Assembly: GCA_029959085.1 (NCBI GenBank)
Contig: JARWIR010000016.1
Span: 4,509,441-4,573,440, forward strand
Length of the DNA: 64,000 bases
Reading direction: 5' to 3'
Source of the DNA: Nemophila menziesii
Taxonomy: Eukaryota > Streptophyta > Magnoliopsida > Boraginales > Hydrophyllaceae
How positions within the stretch are numbered: the stretch's first letter is position 1; each line of letters opens with the position of its first letter. The notes under the pieces are model-generated. The model searched no databases. It was not told the DNA's origin and worked only from the letters and a program-made list of their open reading frames with translations. Positions 11,542 through 22,329 of this stretch are shown here, in pieces. Made by a program: the position numbers and the translations under genes.

Positions 11542-11695
11542 AAATGGGTAAGGCTTATAATGTGGCGACAAAAGAAGGCTAAAGGTTAAAAAGGGGCTAA
11601 GGCAAATAATAATTTAATAAATGGGTAAGGCTTATAATGTGGCGACAAAAGAAGGCTAAAGGTTAAAAAGGGGCTAAGGCAAATAATAATTTAAT
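11542..11695. repeat. Perfect 77-bp direct tandem duplication
   Basis: The unit AAATGGGTAAGGCTTATAAT... starts at 11542 and again at 11619, and a third partial start is at 11696. The two full copies look identical, so the duplication is recent. It lies in the 3' untranslated part of the Athila-like element. Confidence 0.9.
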
Positions 11696-12267
11696 AAATG
11701 GGTGTGAAAGCGAAAGGGTTCATGTGGGTTATCAAATAATCATCTTAATCATTTTCCTATCTACTAGGGTTCGTTACTTTCTCACTTTCAGTTGAAAAGC
11801 TATACGGGTTGATAACTAGTCCAGATATCACGTTCTACGAACCGCTCAAGGTTTCCGAAGTATAAACTTAACTTATATCCTATGCATATTAATCCTTTTT
11901 ATCCTTTATTACATGTTATCATGCAAATAAATTAAACACTTCACGGAATAGTTCAAATACACATTATTTTCTATCACTAAAATGTTAAAACTATGCTTAA
12001 AAAGGTACATTCACTACATTCTACACATATTTTTTATACTAAATTTTTTTTAAATTTATGGGTTATTTAAAGAAATGAAAAACAAAACAGGAATGAGGAC
12101 AACCACCCCCAACTCAAAACTGAGTCCTGTCCCCATGATTTGAAAGAGACTCAAAAAGAAATAGAATTACTAATATACATCTAATCATATAAAATAATTA
12201 AGAAGACAGTTTAAAATATTTTACACAACCGCAACACATCTCCTCAAACTAATGATAAAGATAGGTC

Positions 12268-12609
12268 TCAATGATTTCCTCCCCGATTTTCACCATGATG
12301 TGCTCGATGTCTCCTATCAAGCTCAACTGGTTCGTGACACTCATGTGTTGTATCTTTTATATGGCTTGGATTAAAATGTACCCATTCCCCCTTGTGGAGT
12401 TGAAGAGGAACCATGATCAGTATTAATTGGTTCCTTAAGTTATACCTCTCGCTTGGTTGTGTAAGCACCGCTGGTTTGGGTTTCTTCTCAGGCGAATCGC
12501 GAATGAGGATTGGTGTTTCTTTTGTTTGTCCAAGTGAATTCTTGGACCTCTTCATTACAAAGCTTTGTACCTTCCTCTGATAAACAATCGCAGCCGTTAT
12601 GTTTGTCAT
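12268..12609 (-). pseudogene. Env-position ORF remnant of the second Athila-like element
   Basis: This 113-codon open frame has basic, proline-rich character (MKRSKNSLGQTKETPIL, YNLRNQ). Its position between the GTATACC cluster and the 3' LTR is where Athila-clade elements carry a third ORF. The related element has a longer counterpart at 20700-21926. I see no transmembrane segment. It may be only the N-terminal piece of that ORF. Function is unknown. Confidence 0.45.
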
Positions 12610-13032
12610 ATCACTTCATCCACAACTTAAAGATAATCCAACTCAGAGTTTAAGCTCTTGAACTTTGTATGATTGGTGTTCTTTAGGTTATTATATGTCA
12701 AAGGGTATGTAATGGTCATTGGATGTTGTGTTGTGAAGAATTAAGGAAGAATGAAATCTTGCTTGAAGTAGAATAATTCTAGAAAGCTTTGAAATCTTTG
12801 TTGTTAAATGTTGTTATGGAATGGATTTAATGATGTTCATGTTTTTGTTGAGGATGGGTGGAAGATTTGATGGTGTTTTGGTGTATTTTTAAAGGTTTCT
12901 TCAAAACTTTTGTGGAGATTTAAAGGAGCTTGAAGGTGAATAAGTCGTTTTAGTGAGGAGGAGGTAAGAAATAGGGTTAGCTTGTTAAAAAACTCCAAAT
13001 ATTCTCTTAAGTTTGTCTGAACTTCCCCGCAA

Positions 13033-13260
13033 CGGTATACGGTATATCCCCCGATAGGTCAGTATACTGTTTCTCCTATATGTTACAGCTCTCGATGCTT
13101 GTGCCCGAATTCCTATATCGATGAGGCCAGTATACTGCCCGTTGTGGCCGCTATATTGTTCGAAGGTTTCAATACTTTTAACTTGTTTGACATTGCACCT
13201 ATCATCGTCGTGATTTTTTTGCCCGGTGTTATATCGCCCGTGGGGCCGGTATACCGTTCC
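13033..13260. repeat. GTATAC-motif cluster of the second Athila-like element
   Basis: Three degenerate pairs of GTATAC-type motifs separated by 12-15 bases occur near 13035-13070, 13128-13155 and 13230-13256 (for example CCAGTATACTGCCCGTTGTG and GGGGCCGGTATACCGTTCC). The same module is better preserved at 22330-22755 and 38391-38815. Confidence 0.7.
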
Positions 13261-13350
13261 GCCTCTCCAAGTCTTCTATTTCTTTGCTACGTGTCGCCTC
13301 TCTTCGCCTACCTGTTCTTGTTACTTGAATATAACATTTTGTTGTAAACT

Positions 13351-13725
13351 TTGCAAAAACCGCGTGATGATGGTGGTGAAGGAAGCTTTGTAAAAATTAG
13401 GGACGATGATGGCTGCACGGCACTACAAATTGCTGCTGGAGCAGGAAACACTCACATTTGCAAATATTTGATTAACAAATCGAAGTTTGATGTCAATGAG
13501 CAAGATATTGAAGGTATTTCACATCTTACAACTTCATTGTTATTATTATGTGTAAAATATATTACATGGATAAGAAAATGTGTTATTGTGTAGATTACAC
13601 TGCTCTGCATTATGCTGTTATGAAGAACCATCTACAGACTGCTTTATATCTCTTGGAGAATGGGGCTAGTATTCCCAAAACTAACATCTTTGAAAGTACT
13701 CCCTTACATTTTGCTGCTTTATATG
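13351..13725 (+). pseudogene. Ankyrin-repeat gene fragment with one intron
   Basis: Two exons (13351-13513 and 13594-13725) join through an 80-bp GT-AG intron (13514-13593) in phase 1. The spliced protein reads continuously, with ankyrin hallmarks DDDGCTALQIAAGAGN, IEDYTALHYAVMKNHLQTAL and STPLHFAALYG, about three 33-residue repeats. The exon 2 end (G at 13725, then GT) looks like another donor. No further ankyrin exon follows before the tandem array starts at 13929, and to the left is Athila sequence. It is therefore an isolated gene piece. The start at 13351 is only the left limit of recognisable coding sequence. Confidence 0.8.
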
Positions 13726-13928
13726 GTCTGTCAACTCTCTTCATTCTTTGAAATATGAATATATTTATTTCAGCTAATGAAAATAGTAACTAATGGACTA
13801 TTCTGGGTACATCTTGATATTTTCTCCATTTTTTATTATATGCAACTAATTGTAGTTTAATGTCCACTCTCATGTCAAGTAGAATGTAGATTGTTCTGTA
13901 CATGGTCTTGGTGTTTGATGTTCACTCT

Positions 13929-14929
13929 TTGATGGTCGTTCCAATAGAGTAACATTGCTAGCATATAGTTCTGGAAGTTGCTCGGTTCCACGAGTATGTG
14001 AGGAAGAAGTTTAAATATTTCTTGCTCCACTTGAAAAACTAAAGAATAAGATACAATCGTAAACACGAAAAAACAAATCAAACAAATTTTTTTTTCCCCG
14101 TATTAGACACAGAGCAAGAATGTATGCACCAATTCCTAACCCAGTAAAAACAAAAACTAGAGGATAAATTCTTGAAGGAAGTCCTATAGTTGCAATCTCT
14201 TACCCACAGAAATTACTGCAGCCATGAAGGGTACATGTATGATACCCCTAGTGACAGAAACATAGTTGAGTATCCAGACTTAGATGCCCTGAAATATGAC
14301 CCACATCATCTCATTAAACATTTGCTTCTGAAAAAAAAAAAAAAAACCTTTAGGGATCATATACCTTCAGTAATCAATCATTTCGGCTTTAGCAGCAAAC
14401 TTCCCAAATCCAAGTAGCCTTTTCCCATCATCTCCAACTATTAGCTCGTAATCGAATAAAGATACCCTTTCATCTAAGATCTACAAATTGATAATATTAA
14501 TGAAATTTTATTTTTACTCAATGACTACAAAATATTTGGACATATACCTTACTAACAAGGGCATATTTTTCTTCTGCACTTGTATGTATGGGAAAAGAAC
14601 ATGTATACTCTCTCCGAAAGAATCATCTCGAAGTCTCCAACTGCCAAACCAAGTCAACCCAAATCTAAACAAGAATTATCGGCTCTATCATGAAAGATTA
14701 ATATCAAAGTATAATTTTTTAAACAACTTAGGCTTCTTGATGCCTAATATGAGACCACATTCAGACAAGTCTTTGGGAATCTTGCAACCAATAATCTGAG
14801 TCACCCCAGTTTTTCCTCTACCCGTGTGCAGCAACTTAGCACAGTACGAAGTGGTCAGAGGAACCTTTTTCTCCTACTTGTTTGTCGACTAGAGAGTATT
14901 CGAAAATCTCCATTACCAAGCACCATCAT
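13929..14929 (-). pseudogene. LKR/SDH (lysine-ketoglutarate reductase) N-terminal pseudogene, unit A
   Basis: Minus-strand pieces match, in order, the LKR half of the bifunctional lysine-catabolism enzyme. They are VLGNGDF at the start, EKKVPLTTSYCAKLLH and GRGKTGVTQIIG, then KDLSECGLILGIKKPK, FSHTYK (about 14565-14600), DYELIVGDDGKRLLGFGKF (about 14400-14480), a Gly/Ser/Tyr block near 14240, IYPLVFVFTG (about 14150) and EIFKLLPHILVEPS (about 13980-14035). Stops, frameshifts and lost segments separate them. The normal enzyme condenses lysine with 2-oxoglutarate in the cytosol. The copy is cut at 13929. It keeps a segment of about 175 bp (14525-14705) that units B and C have lost. Confidence 0.85.
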
Positions 14930-15320
14930 ATGATCAACCTCTGTTGTCTAAATAAAACCACAAAAGATACTTCTTAATTCTTCATATTCAACATAGTAAG
15001 TACCATCTACACTTGGATAAATTCTTACTTCTTAGCTCTAAAAGTACTTGATCATCCATGATCTTAGAATGCACATGAGTCTTCTCGAATGTGTGTTCTA
15101 AATTGGGTAAGAATATCATTCTCATGAAACTAGTAACAAGGGAACAACTCTTGACATTAAATAATAAATACAAAATCAAGAATATATGCAATCAAAAACC
15201 CTTTCATTACCTCTGTGTTTTAGTTGAATAAAAATCAATACAAACTACCAATTAAACACTGAGTCTTAGAATGTACCAATAAAATTAACTAATAAAAACA
15301 GAAAAGATAAACAAAATAAT
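14930..15320. other. Spacer between LKR/SDH pseudogene and unknown ORF, unit A
   Basis: AT-rich sequence without a recognisable gene. It is conserved in units B (31851-32241) and C (49391-49785). It lies downstream of the minus-strand ORF and may include its 3' UTR. Confidence 0.6.
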
Positions 15321-15863
15321 TCAAATTAATGATTCCATCGAAAACTCGTTTATCATATCTTTAAGGGACGATAATTTCATTTCTTTATCAGATAAAAACC
15401 TCCAATCTCCATCTCCGATCGTTGTGTTTAAGCCACCACACCCACGAAGTATATATTTTTGCCTCCATTCAGATATTAATTCTTTTGAAACATCCAAGAA
15501 TGATTGGTCACCATAATCATTACCAAAGTAAAATACCATAGATTTTCTTTCATCTTTATCAGAATCTGTACTACTAGATTTATCGATCGAAACTTTCTGG
15601 GCCACTATTTCACTTTCAGCATATTCCTCAAGGACTTCGTATGTGAATTGTGACAGTTGTTTAGTTGCCGAAAAGTGGTCTCCATAGTAAGTATCATCTT
15701 CTACTATACGCATGATTTGTTTGATGTTGTTTCTCCTCGCTTCTCCACGTAAAAGCCTCCAAGAAGTGGGTGCTCGAGCCTGTGCTGCCTTGATCTTAAA
15801 GAGGGTTTTAGGTTTATTCCAGAAGTTCTGTTTTGCTTCTTCAACTTTGCTGGTTTTCGCCAT
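15321..15863 (-). CDS. Unrecognised protein of 180 residues, unit A copy
   Basis: I chose the start MAKTSKVEEAKQ because it is shared by all three paralogues. A longer frame in this unit adds 28 residues, but only because of the length of a poly(A) run at 15909-15928. The protein is hydrophilic: a basic N-terminal third (KPKTLFKIKAAQARAP, LLRGEARRNN), then an acidic middle (EEYAESE), a Ser/Asp-rich linker (SSSTDSDKDERKS) and a C-terminal part with SEWRQKY and DWRFLSDKEM. I see no membrane segment or catalytic motif and do not recognise the family. A TATA-like box lies about 110 bases upstream. It could be a real small gene or an exon of a broken one. Confidence 0.6.
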   Translation of the reverse strand: MAKTSKVEEAKQNFWNKPKTLFKIKAAQARAPTSWRLLRGEARRNNIKQIMRIVEDDTYYGDHFSATKQLSQFTYEVLEEYAESEIVAQKVSIDKSSSTDSDKDERKSMVFYFGNDYGDQSFLDVSKELISEWRQKYILRGCGGLNTTIGDGDWRFLSDKEMKLSSLKDMINEFSMESLI

Positions 15864-15971
15864 TGATGGAGGCAGTGAACTTCTTGTTTCGTGCGAAAAA
15901 ATTAATAGAAAAAAAAAAAAAAAAAAAACTGATTCCACGAGTCTCAACGGAACTACTTTTCAAATTCTATA

Positions 15972-15987
15972 TCATTATATAGAGAGA
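15972..15987 (-). promoter_or_regulatory. TATA-like box upstream of the unknown ORF, unit A
   Basis: On the minus strand TCTCTCTATATAATGA lies about 110-125 bases before the ATG at 15863. The same box is kept in units B and C at the same spacing. This is a position-based inference. Confidence 0.45.
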
Positions 15988-16177
15988 TAAATAAAAGATT
16001 TTGTTGCTTTACCGACTTAAAAAAAAAAAGTGTTTTCCATAATTAAGTTATTTTCTTTTCTTAATATTTTGGGTAAATTTTTATGTTTTTTATTATTTAA
16101 ATAAGGTAATAAAAAAGATTAAAGAATTAAGAAAATAATTAAAAAATATGTGGTATAAATATTTATATTTATTGAAA

Positions 16178-16919
16178 GAGCCAATTGTTGATTGATGCCT
16201 ATTAAAAAACTTATTTAGAGAAAGGTGACTAGAAAAAAATATTTATTGAAAACAGCCCCCTTTATAATTAACAATTAAAAAATAAGAAAAAAACTAATAA
16301 ACACGCGCGCGTCCGTGAAATTTTTTTAAAATCGTCATAACTAATTCAAAAAAAATCGAAAAAATCAAAAAAAATTATATTTGGATAAATCAAATTAATA
16401 TTTACGTCTATGATTTTTTCGGAATTTTCTGAATTTTTTGATTTTTTTGATTTTTTTAATATTTTTTTTTCGCAGACACGAAATTCCATGTTTTGAAACA
16501 TGGAATTTCATGTTTAAAACATGGAATTTCATGTTTATTTCACGGTTTAAAATATGGAATTCCATGTTTAAAACATGGAATTCCGTGTCTGCGGAAAAAA
16601 AATTAAACAAATTCGAAAAAATTCAAAAAATTCAAAAAAAATCAAAAAAAATCAAAAAAATTCATAGACGTAAATATTAATTAGATTTATTCAAAAATAT
16701 TTTTTTTTTAATTTTCTGATTTTTTTTGAATTAGTTATGACGATTTTAAAAAAATTTCACGGACGCGCGCATGTGATGGAATTAATAAAGGTATAGAAAA
16801 TATAAAGGGGATGTTTTCTATAAATAATTATTTCATTAGGCATTTTTTTATAAATAAGATTATTGAAGGCATAAAAAAACAATTAGAGAGTTTAAGCAGG
16901 ATGTTTTCAACAATAACCC
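16178..16919. mobile_element. Fold-back / MULE-like MITE, 742 bp, unit A only
   Basis: The insert is flanked by the 9-bp duplication TTATTGAAA (16169-16177 and 16920-16928). Unit B has the single empty site near 33088. Most of the body is a long palindrome: CACGCGCGCGTCCGTGAAAT near 16303 pairs with ATTTCACGGACGCGCGC ending near 16770, with arms of about 235 bp around 16538. Smaller inverted motifs such as AAACATGGAATTTCATG sit at the centre. Outer ends match imperfectly (GAGCCAATTGTTGA against GGGTTATTGTTGA). A 9-bp duplication fits a Mutator-type transposase acting in trans. No coding capacity is seen. Confidence 0.82.
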
Positions 16920-16928
16920 TTATTGAAA

Positions 16929-18142
16929 TAACAGATAAATGAAGTAAGAAAAGAAAGGTAAAAACAATATAGTTTTGTTTTGGCTGTCTTATTAATTTTT
17001 TCTTCTCTCAATGTTTGATACATAACAAAATGGACGAGTTGAATTGAAAATCTATATAAGTCATATAAATACTCATCTTTCTTCTAATTGTTTTCAGGTC
17101 GTTCTTTCATTTTCAATATACTCTCTCATATAGGACTATTAATATTTGAAGTTTCAATATTCATAACTATTTCCTTTGTTTATTTTTTCTTTTGTATTAT
17201 TCATGAAATTTTATAACCATATCCACACACCAAGCTAATCATATCAACAATTAACAAGTATTAGTCAATTTATCAATGAATCATTGTAATCTTGTGTATT
17301 ATTAATTTATTGATATCTACTGTTAAGTAGACTTTTACTTTTAAATCAAAGGAAGTGTTTTTTTTTTTTTGGTTACATAGGAGAGCCACTTTTGGACTCG
17401 GAGTCATTGACTCGGTTCGAACCTGCACCACTAGATTGGTAGACCAAGGCCCTGGCCAGTGAGCTAATCCCATCTGGTTAAAGGAAGTGTTTTTATATAT
17501 GTGAGAAGAATTAAACTTATTTTACTACACGTTCTTAATTTAAAATATGTGCTTGGTTATTTAAGATTTGTTGCTTATGTGTTTCTCATTAAAAAATGTC
17601 TTATTAATTTACCAAGATAATAATCGTATAGATTCATCTTAAGAATCGAATGACCTATATAGTTTATATATACGTAACGTGGATTTAATCTAAGAAGAGC
17701 CATATAAAGTGTGTATGTTTATCAGGAAGGAACTCCTAATTTAGAAGGTTTGCCTTGTTAATGAGAAGAGACTTAGGTGGAATTTAAAATCCTTATTAAT
17801 TTAAAGATTCTAAATTTTTTCTTTAATCATAATATTCATCGACATGGAGAGAATATGCATTCCAATCTATCTCATTTATCTTGAAACTTCTCATAGTCTA
17901 GCATATTTTTATCTTGTTTTTTAGTTATAACATTAATGTAGTTTAATTGGTCATAAAAATTCAATCCTTTTAGTTTTTATTTGTAGAATAACATATAACT
18001 TAACCATCAGTTGAAAAAATTAAATGCAATCCATGTGGAGAAGATTTACTTACTTATTCTTAATAGTTGGAAACATGTACGAATACATGGCGTAATTTAT
18101 ATACTGTTGATTTTATAACAACTTTGGAAGTTGCCATGTTTT
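16929..18142. other. AT-rich spacer, unit A
   Basis: Apart from the SINE at 17363-17479 I see no gene. The stretch is present in unit B (about 33090-34176) without the SINE. Its right end, directly before the PBS-like site at 18143, may be a decayed LTR of the plus-strand gypsy fragment that follows. Confidence 0.5.
17363..17479 (-). mobile_element. tRNA-derived SINE, unit A only
   Basis: Read on the minus strand, an A-box-like TTAGCTCACTGG and a B-box GGTTCGAACC are followed by a short body and a poly(A) tail (T-run 17358-17370 on plus). The flanks carry the direct repeat AAAGGAAGTGTTTTT (17348-17362 and 17480-17494). Unit B has a single copy near 33515, the empty site. At about 117 bp it is short, so it may be a truncated or minimal SINE. 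Confidence 0.85.
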
Positions 18143-18644
18143 TGGCACCGTTGTTGGAGATTGAATTGTTAATTGTGTTTTTTATTTTTCTTTAGGATAG
18201 TTGTTGTGAAGGATTTATGCTTGGGCTTGGTCTTAATCTTTGAAGGTGTTGAATTTATTGCATAATCTTGGATCTTAAAAGGTTAATATGACTTTACAAG
18301 AAACAGGAAAGTGGGCTAAATAAGAAAGATCCTACTGTTGAGAAGGATTTACAACAATTATTTGATGAGCATGGTAATATGATCGGACCACTGGCTATTT
18401 ATGACCAAGGAAATCCACTTTGTTCAAATACTGATGATGGATCTAGAGTTTTTGATCAACCAGTTGGACAAGTGTCAAGACTTACAGGATTTCAACAATT
18501 ACCTATATCTAACAACAAACATTAAATGTTGATGGGTCCCTCATAGAAATCGAGTAGGAGATCAAGTCCCATCTGGACCAGAAAATGGCATATACAGTCA
18601 CCGATTCAAGGCTTCTAGTTGTCTTTGCAACCACTTGGAATTTG
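18143..18644 (+). pseudogene. Plus-strand gypsy fragment: PBS-like site and gag N-terminus, unit A
   Basis: TGGCACCGTTGTTGGAGA at 18143-18160 resembles the tRNA-Asp primer site (TGGCRCCGTTG core). About 130 bases later a Gag-like N-terminus starts at ATG 18288. It is broken by an early TAA and then reads EKDLQQLFDEHGNMIGPLAI, SNTDDGSRVFDQPVGQVSRL. At 18645 it is interrupted by the 3' LTR of the minus-strand Athila-like element. It is therefore an older element, in the opposite orientation, that served as target. Confidence 0.65.
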
Positions 18645-20060
18645 TGTAGCCGCAAAGGTTTGATATAAAAATCAACACTAAGGAGGGTGACTCCCCGCAA
18701 GTGTATAGATGGTGGACAAGTAATAAATTAGTAAATTTTAGGATGTATCGTCCCCACAAGTACAATTTTGTATAGTTTGGAAACGAAGTGCGACAATATA
18801 AACTAAATAACAAAATATTTATTTTATAAATTAAGAATATCAATTTTTTAATGGAATGGAAATAAAGTTAAACTAACAAAAAGCTTTGAATATGAGAATG
18901 GTGTTTAAGGATTGCTAGTATTTCAAAAAATCGATAATTATGATGTTCTAGATATAAGGGTAAAGCTCTTATTCTTATTAACCCGGATTCAGTGTTCTCT
19001 CTGACACCCGTCAGGGTATACTTACAAAGCTATCGTACTCAAATTCATATGAATGAAGTTCTAACCCTAGCGGCTACTTGTCAGTTTATTAACACACACC
19101 AAGCTAAGTGTGTATATACTAATCCGCAATTAATCCCCCCTCCCCCTGCATCGGTGTTGATTTAATTGCTTAAGCAAGTCATTTCTTGGCCGAAATATGA
19201 CTAGTATTAAATCAAGATATATATTTAATAGATTGTAAAGACGATTTATATGTATAATTCCAAAAATCATAAGAAAATCATTAAAATCTACTAAGGTTCA
19301 TAAGTGGAAGCGATCCTCAAGCAATGAGGGTTTATTTCATATTCAATTAAGAAAAATAATTAAAACTAATACAAAAATCATGTTTAAAAGCTAAAATAAA
19401 ATAAGGTTAATTTTTTGAATGATATGACTCGGAGCTTCAAAGAATGGTGGATTTTGGTGAAAAACTCGTCTTCCCTTCTCTTCCTCTCTTTTCTGGTGCT
19501 TCTCCTCTTTAAAAATGTGTGATGAAATGTTGTGTACTAAATAATTAGCTTCTAAATAGCTTATATACTAACTAAAAATGTTTTGGGCCCCTATAAGCTT
19601 GCTTAATTTGGTTAGAGATGGCCCAACCCGTTTTTAATTAGTGTTGGAATAGTTCAAGCAACCGTGGAATCAAATAGCATAACTTTCTCGTCTCAAATTC
19701 GAATTGACTTATATCAATGATCAGGTTTCACTAATTTCAAGCTTTATTTAATTTAAAAGAAATTAAATACAAATCTCTAACCAGTTCTTTGTGGTGACTG
19801 AAACAATATGACGTACAAATTTCTCTAGCAAACGATCCAACTTCCCAAAGTGACTTAAAGATCACCTTGACTTGGGGTTTGACTAGAATTTTCAACTTCT
19901 CCTGGCCATCTAGGATCCTTGTATCAAACATATACCTAAAAGCTACACAATTAACACACAATTAAGGAACAAAATCTCAATAAATAGCAATATGTCCAAA
20001 ATATGAGAGAAAAATACAATATGTCGATTAATAGGGAAAGCTCACTCACCTAGGCCCAAC
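18645..20060 (-). repeat. Athila-like 3' LTR, unit A
   Basis: It begins TGTAGCCGCAAAGG and is homologous to 25830-26310 (shared GGAGGGTGACTCCCCGCA, CAAGTAATAA, GATGTTCTAGATATAAGGGT). The outer end near 20060 is uncertain. No clear PPT follows, and the sequence passes directly into the 3' region, so the LTR start and PPT may be deleted. Confidence 0.75.
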
Positions 20061-20699
20061 AAACACCAAAAAACATGTCTGGTGATTGGAATAAGGGGTA
20101 TGGCTCGTAGTGGGGCTAATAAAAGGCTTACAAATGGCCAGAGGGGGCTGAGACGGATAAAACAAAAATATAAATGGACAAAAAACTAAAAGGCACAATG
20201 GCTAAACAAAGAAGCGCTTTAGTCCATTTCTATAGTATATAATTTATTTAATTTATTATCTCTAACACGTTCATTAAATAGTTTATTAACTAGTTTGGTT
20301 CGTACATTCTACAAACCACCCATGCTCCCTAATTTCAAACTTACTTCTACCGCATTTCTCACTAATATTTTGTTACATTCAACGTGTGTTTCAAGTTTAT
20401 CTTTTAAGTGTAAAACATGACAAGTTCACAAAATCACTATTTACTACCGTTGAACCGTTAACATTTCGCTTAACAGTTACATTCACTACCTTCTACACCT
20501 AATCCATTAATTACAAAAAGAAAATACAACACATAAATGTGGGGTTGTGGACAACGGATCCCCACCCTCAATTAAAAGTTGATTCGTGACTCCACGACTC
20601 GCAAGAGACTCAATAAATGTAAATAAAAACACCTATTATACGAATTGAGAAATATTAAAGAAGAGAGAAAACATGTACATGATGTTATTGCCTTGTGTT

Positions 20700-21926
20700 C
20701 CCAACATCCAAGATATGATGTGGTGGATCGTTCGCGATATCACGCTTTAATTTCGCCAGAAGTGTCGTGATGTGCACTTTATTGTTTTTTAGTAGTTTCA
20801 CATTATTGGAAATGAGGTTAGAGCTAATTTGATTTGATTAGATTTCTCACACTGCTTCTCTTGCTAAAATATCTCATTCGATTATGCTCCTCCCAAGATT
20901 TTCTTGATCCACGTATTATCCAAGATGTTACCCGCTCTGCGAACAAGTTTCTTCTTCATCTAAGTTTCACAGCCTCCTTTTCAATAGGCCGGTGATAGTT
21001 GAGGAGAATTTCAAATTAAAGAACTTTTTCGCCTCAACCGTGAATCTCATTATCCTATCAAAAATCACTTGTGCTACATCTATTTCTTCCTCTCTCATAA
21101 ACCAATTCAAAAATATGGTGCATTTTTTAAGTACATCCTCAGTATGAGTGTTCCCAAAATATGAGGGCGTAAGGAAGTGGTATCAGATTTTTGCTTCGGG
21201 TTGAAGGAGCTTGTAAGGCCAAGATGCAGTCAACTCCTTTTCTTCTTTATTATAATCAAGAACCAACTTCTCACTAAACACCTGTTCATGTAGTTGGTAC
21301 CAATCGAAACTCTAGATTTACTTTACTGCATCTTGATATTTGCATGGTCCAATAAATTTCTTTAACTTGAAGTGGCTGCGAATTTCTTTAACCGAGAAAG
21401 GAACTAACTTTCCTCGAATGTGAACTCTCTCCTTGCTATCTCAGCTAAAGAGACCAAGATATAACTCCTGTACTATCTCAATACTCAATCTCAAACACTC
21501 CATCATGAATGTCTCCCAATACAATCTCTCTCCTATCTAAAGATATCTCTTGTATTCACCTTTTATAACTTCCTCCGCAAATTTATTCTCATTTATGAGT
21601 GTCAAGGTAGGCATTATTTGTGTTGAAATAGCTTCTAAGGCCGTATAAGTATCACTTTTGTTGGGTAAAGGCACTTTGACTTGGAGGGGTTGTGGTGTCT
21701 TCTCTTTCTGAGTCACAATAGCTTGTTCTTGAACACTTGAATTCACCATACCCAGTTCCTCTCTAGTTAAATGACTCGTATTAACCCTCATTTGCTTCTT
21801 TACCTTTCTCATATGAACCTCAAGTGGTTTCCTCTTTTTCTCACCCGATTCCTTTCTCGGGTTTTCTTCATCTCCATTACATGAGAAAGTGTCTTCTTTC
21901 TTTGCCTCATCCTCCTCTACTTCCAA
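20700..21926 (-). pseudogene. Env-position ORF with 'putative plant transposon protein'-like domain, unit A
   Basis: The open part (21537-21926, 129 codons) starts MEVEEDEAKKED and is charged, with KKRKPLEVHMRKVKKQMR. Past the stop the same region continues in broken frames with RGKLVPFSVKEIRSHFKLKK, YHFLTPSYFGNTHTEDVLKK (about 21101-21182) and FLNWFMREEEIDVAQVIFDR. That pattern resembles the domain annotated as 'putative plant transposon protein' in the third ORF of Athila-type elements. Its function is unknown; older literature calls it env-like. The assignment rests on remembered family patterns. Confidence 0.6.
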
Positions 21927-22329
21927 CTAAAAAATTTACCAAGTTTGGAATTACCCCTTGAAATAGGTGAATAAGGTATTATTTGGAGTGTAAAAGTTGT
22001 AAGGAGGATGTGTTGCTATGTGGGTATGAAGGATTTGTGGTGAGTTGAAATGGAATTAAGAAAATTTGGAAAAAAGGTTTTTGAATTTTTCTTATTTAAA
22101 TCTTGATTTTTTGGGATTTTGGAATGAATTGGTTGTGTAATTGTTGTTTGGAATGATGTAGGAATGATTTTGGATGTAAAATTTTGGTTATTTGGGTGTA
22201 TTTTGATTGTAATTGAAGGTATGGTTGAAGCTCTAATGGATTTCGGTAGCATGGGAAAGAAAGAGCTTAAGGTTTAGGTCAATTAATGAACATATAGCCT
22301 CCCTCAAAAAAATTGTCGGGTTGCGGCAT

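Larger units (their letters stand above)
9189..13345 (-). mobile_element. Second Athila-like element, 3' portion
   Basis: From left to right this holds a 3' LTR (9189-10702), a PPT (10703-10718), a long AT-rich 3' region with a (TA)n tract and a 77-bp duplication, a short env-like ORF remnant, and a cluster of GTATACC motifs. No gag or pol is present to the right, where an ankyrin gene fragment begins. The same order recurs in the elements at 18645-26310 and 56455-59460. Landmarks shared with 57964-59460 are a GGACGGTATGAT block (11102 and 58330) and a GTGGCGACAAA block. Confidence 0.8.

Noticed and set aside
12901..13032. Possible promoter or coding start near the ankyrin fragment
   Set aside because: The sequence belongs to the Athila-like 3' region, and I see no promoter elements tied to the fragment.
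15864..15947. Signal-peptide-like N-terminal extension (poly-Phe, Leu-rich) on the unit A unknown ORF
   Set aside because: The hydrophobic run is the antisense of a poly(A) homopolymer of unit-specific length, and units B and C do not keep the frame. The shared MAKTSK start is more credible.
17363..17479. Possible tRNA gene because of a perfect B-box
   Set aside because: There is no cloverleaf, and it has a poly(A) tail and a target-site duplication. It is a tRNA-derived SINE. The same applies to 61319-61583.
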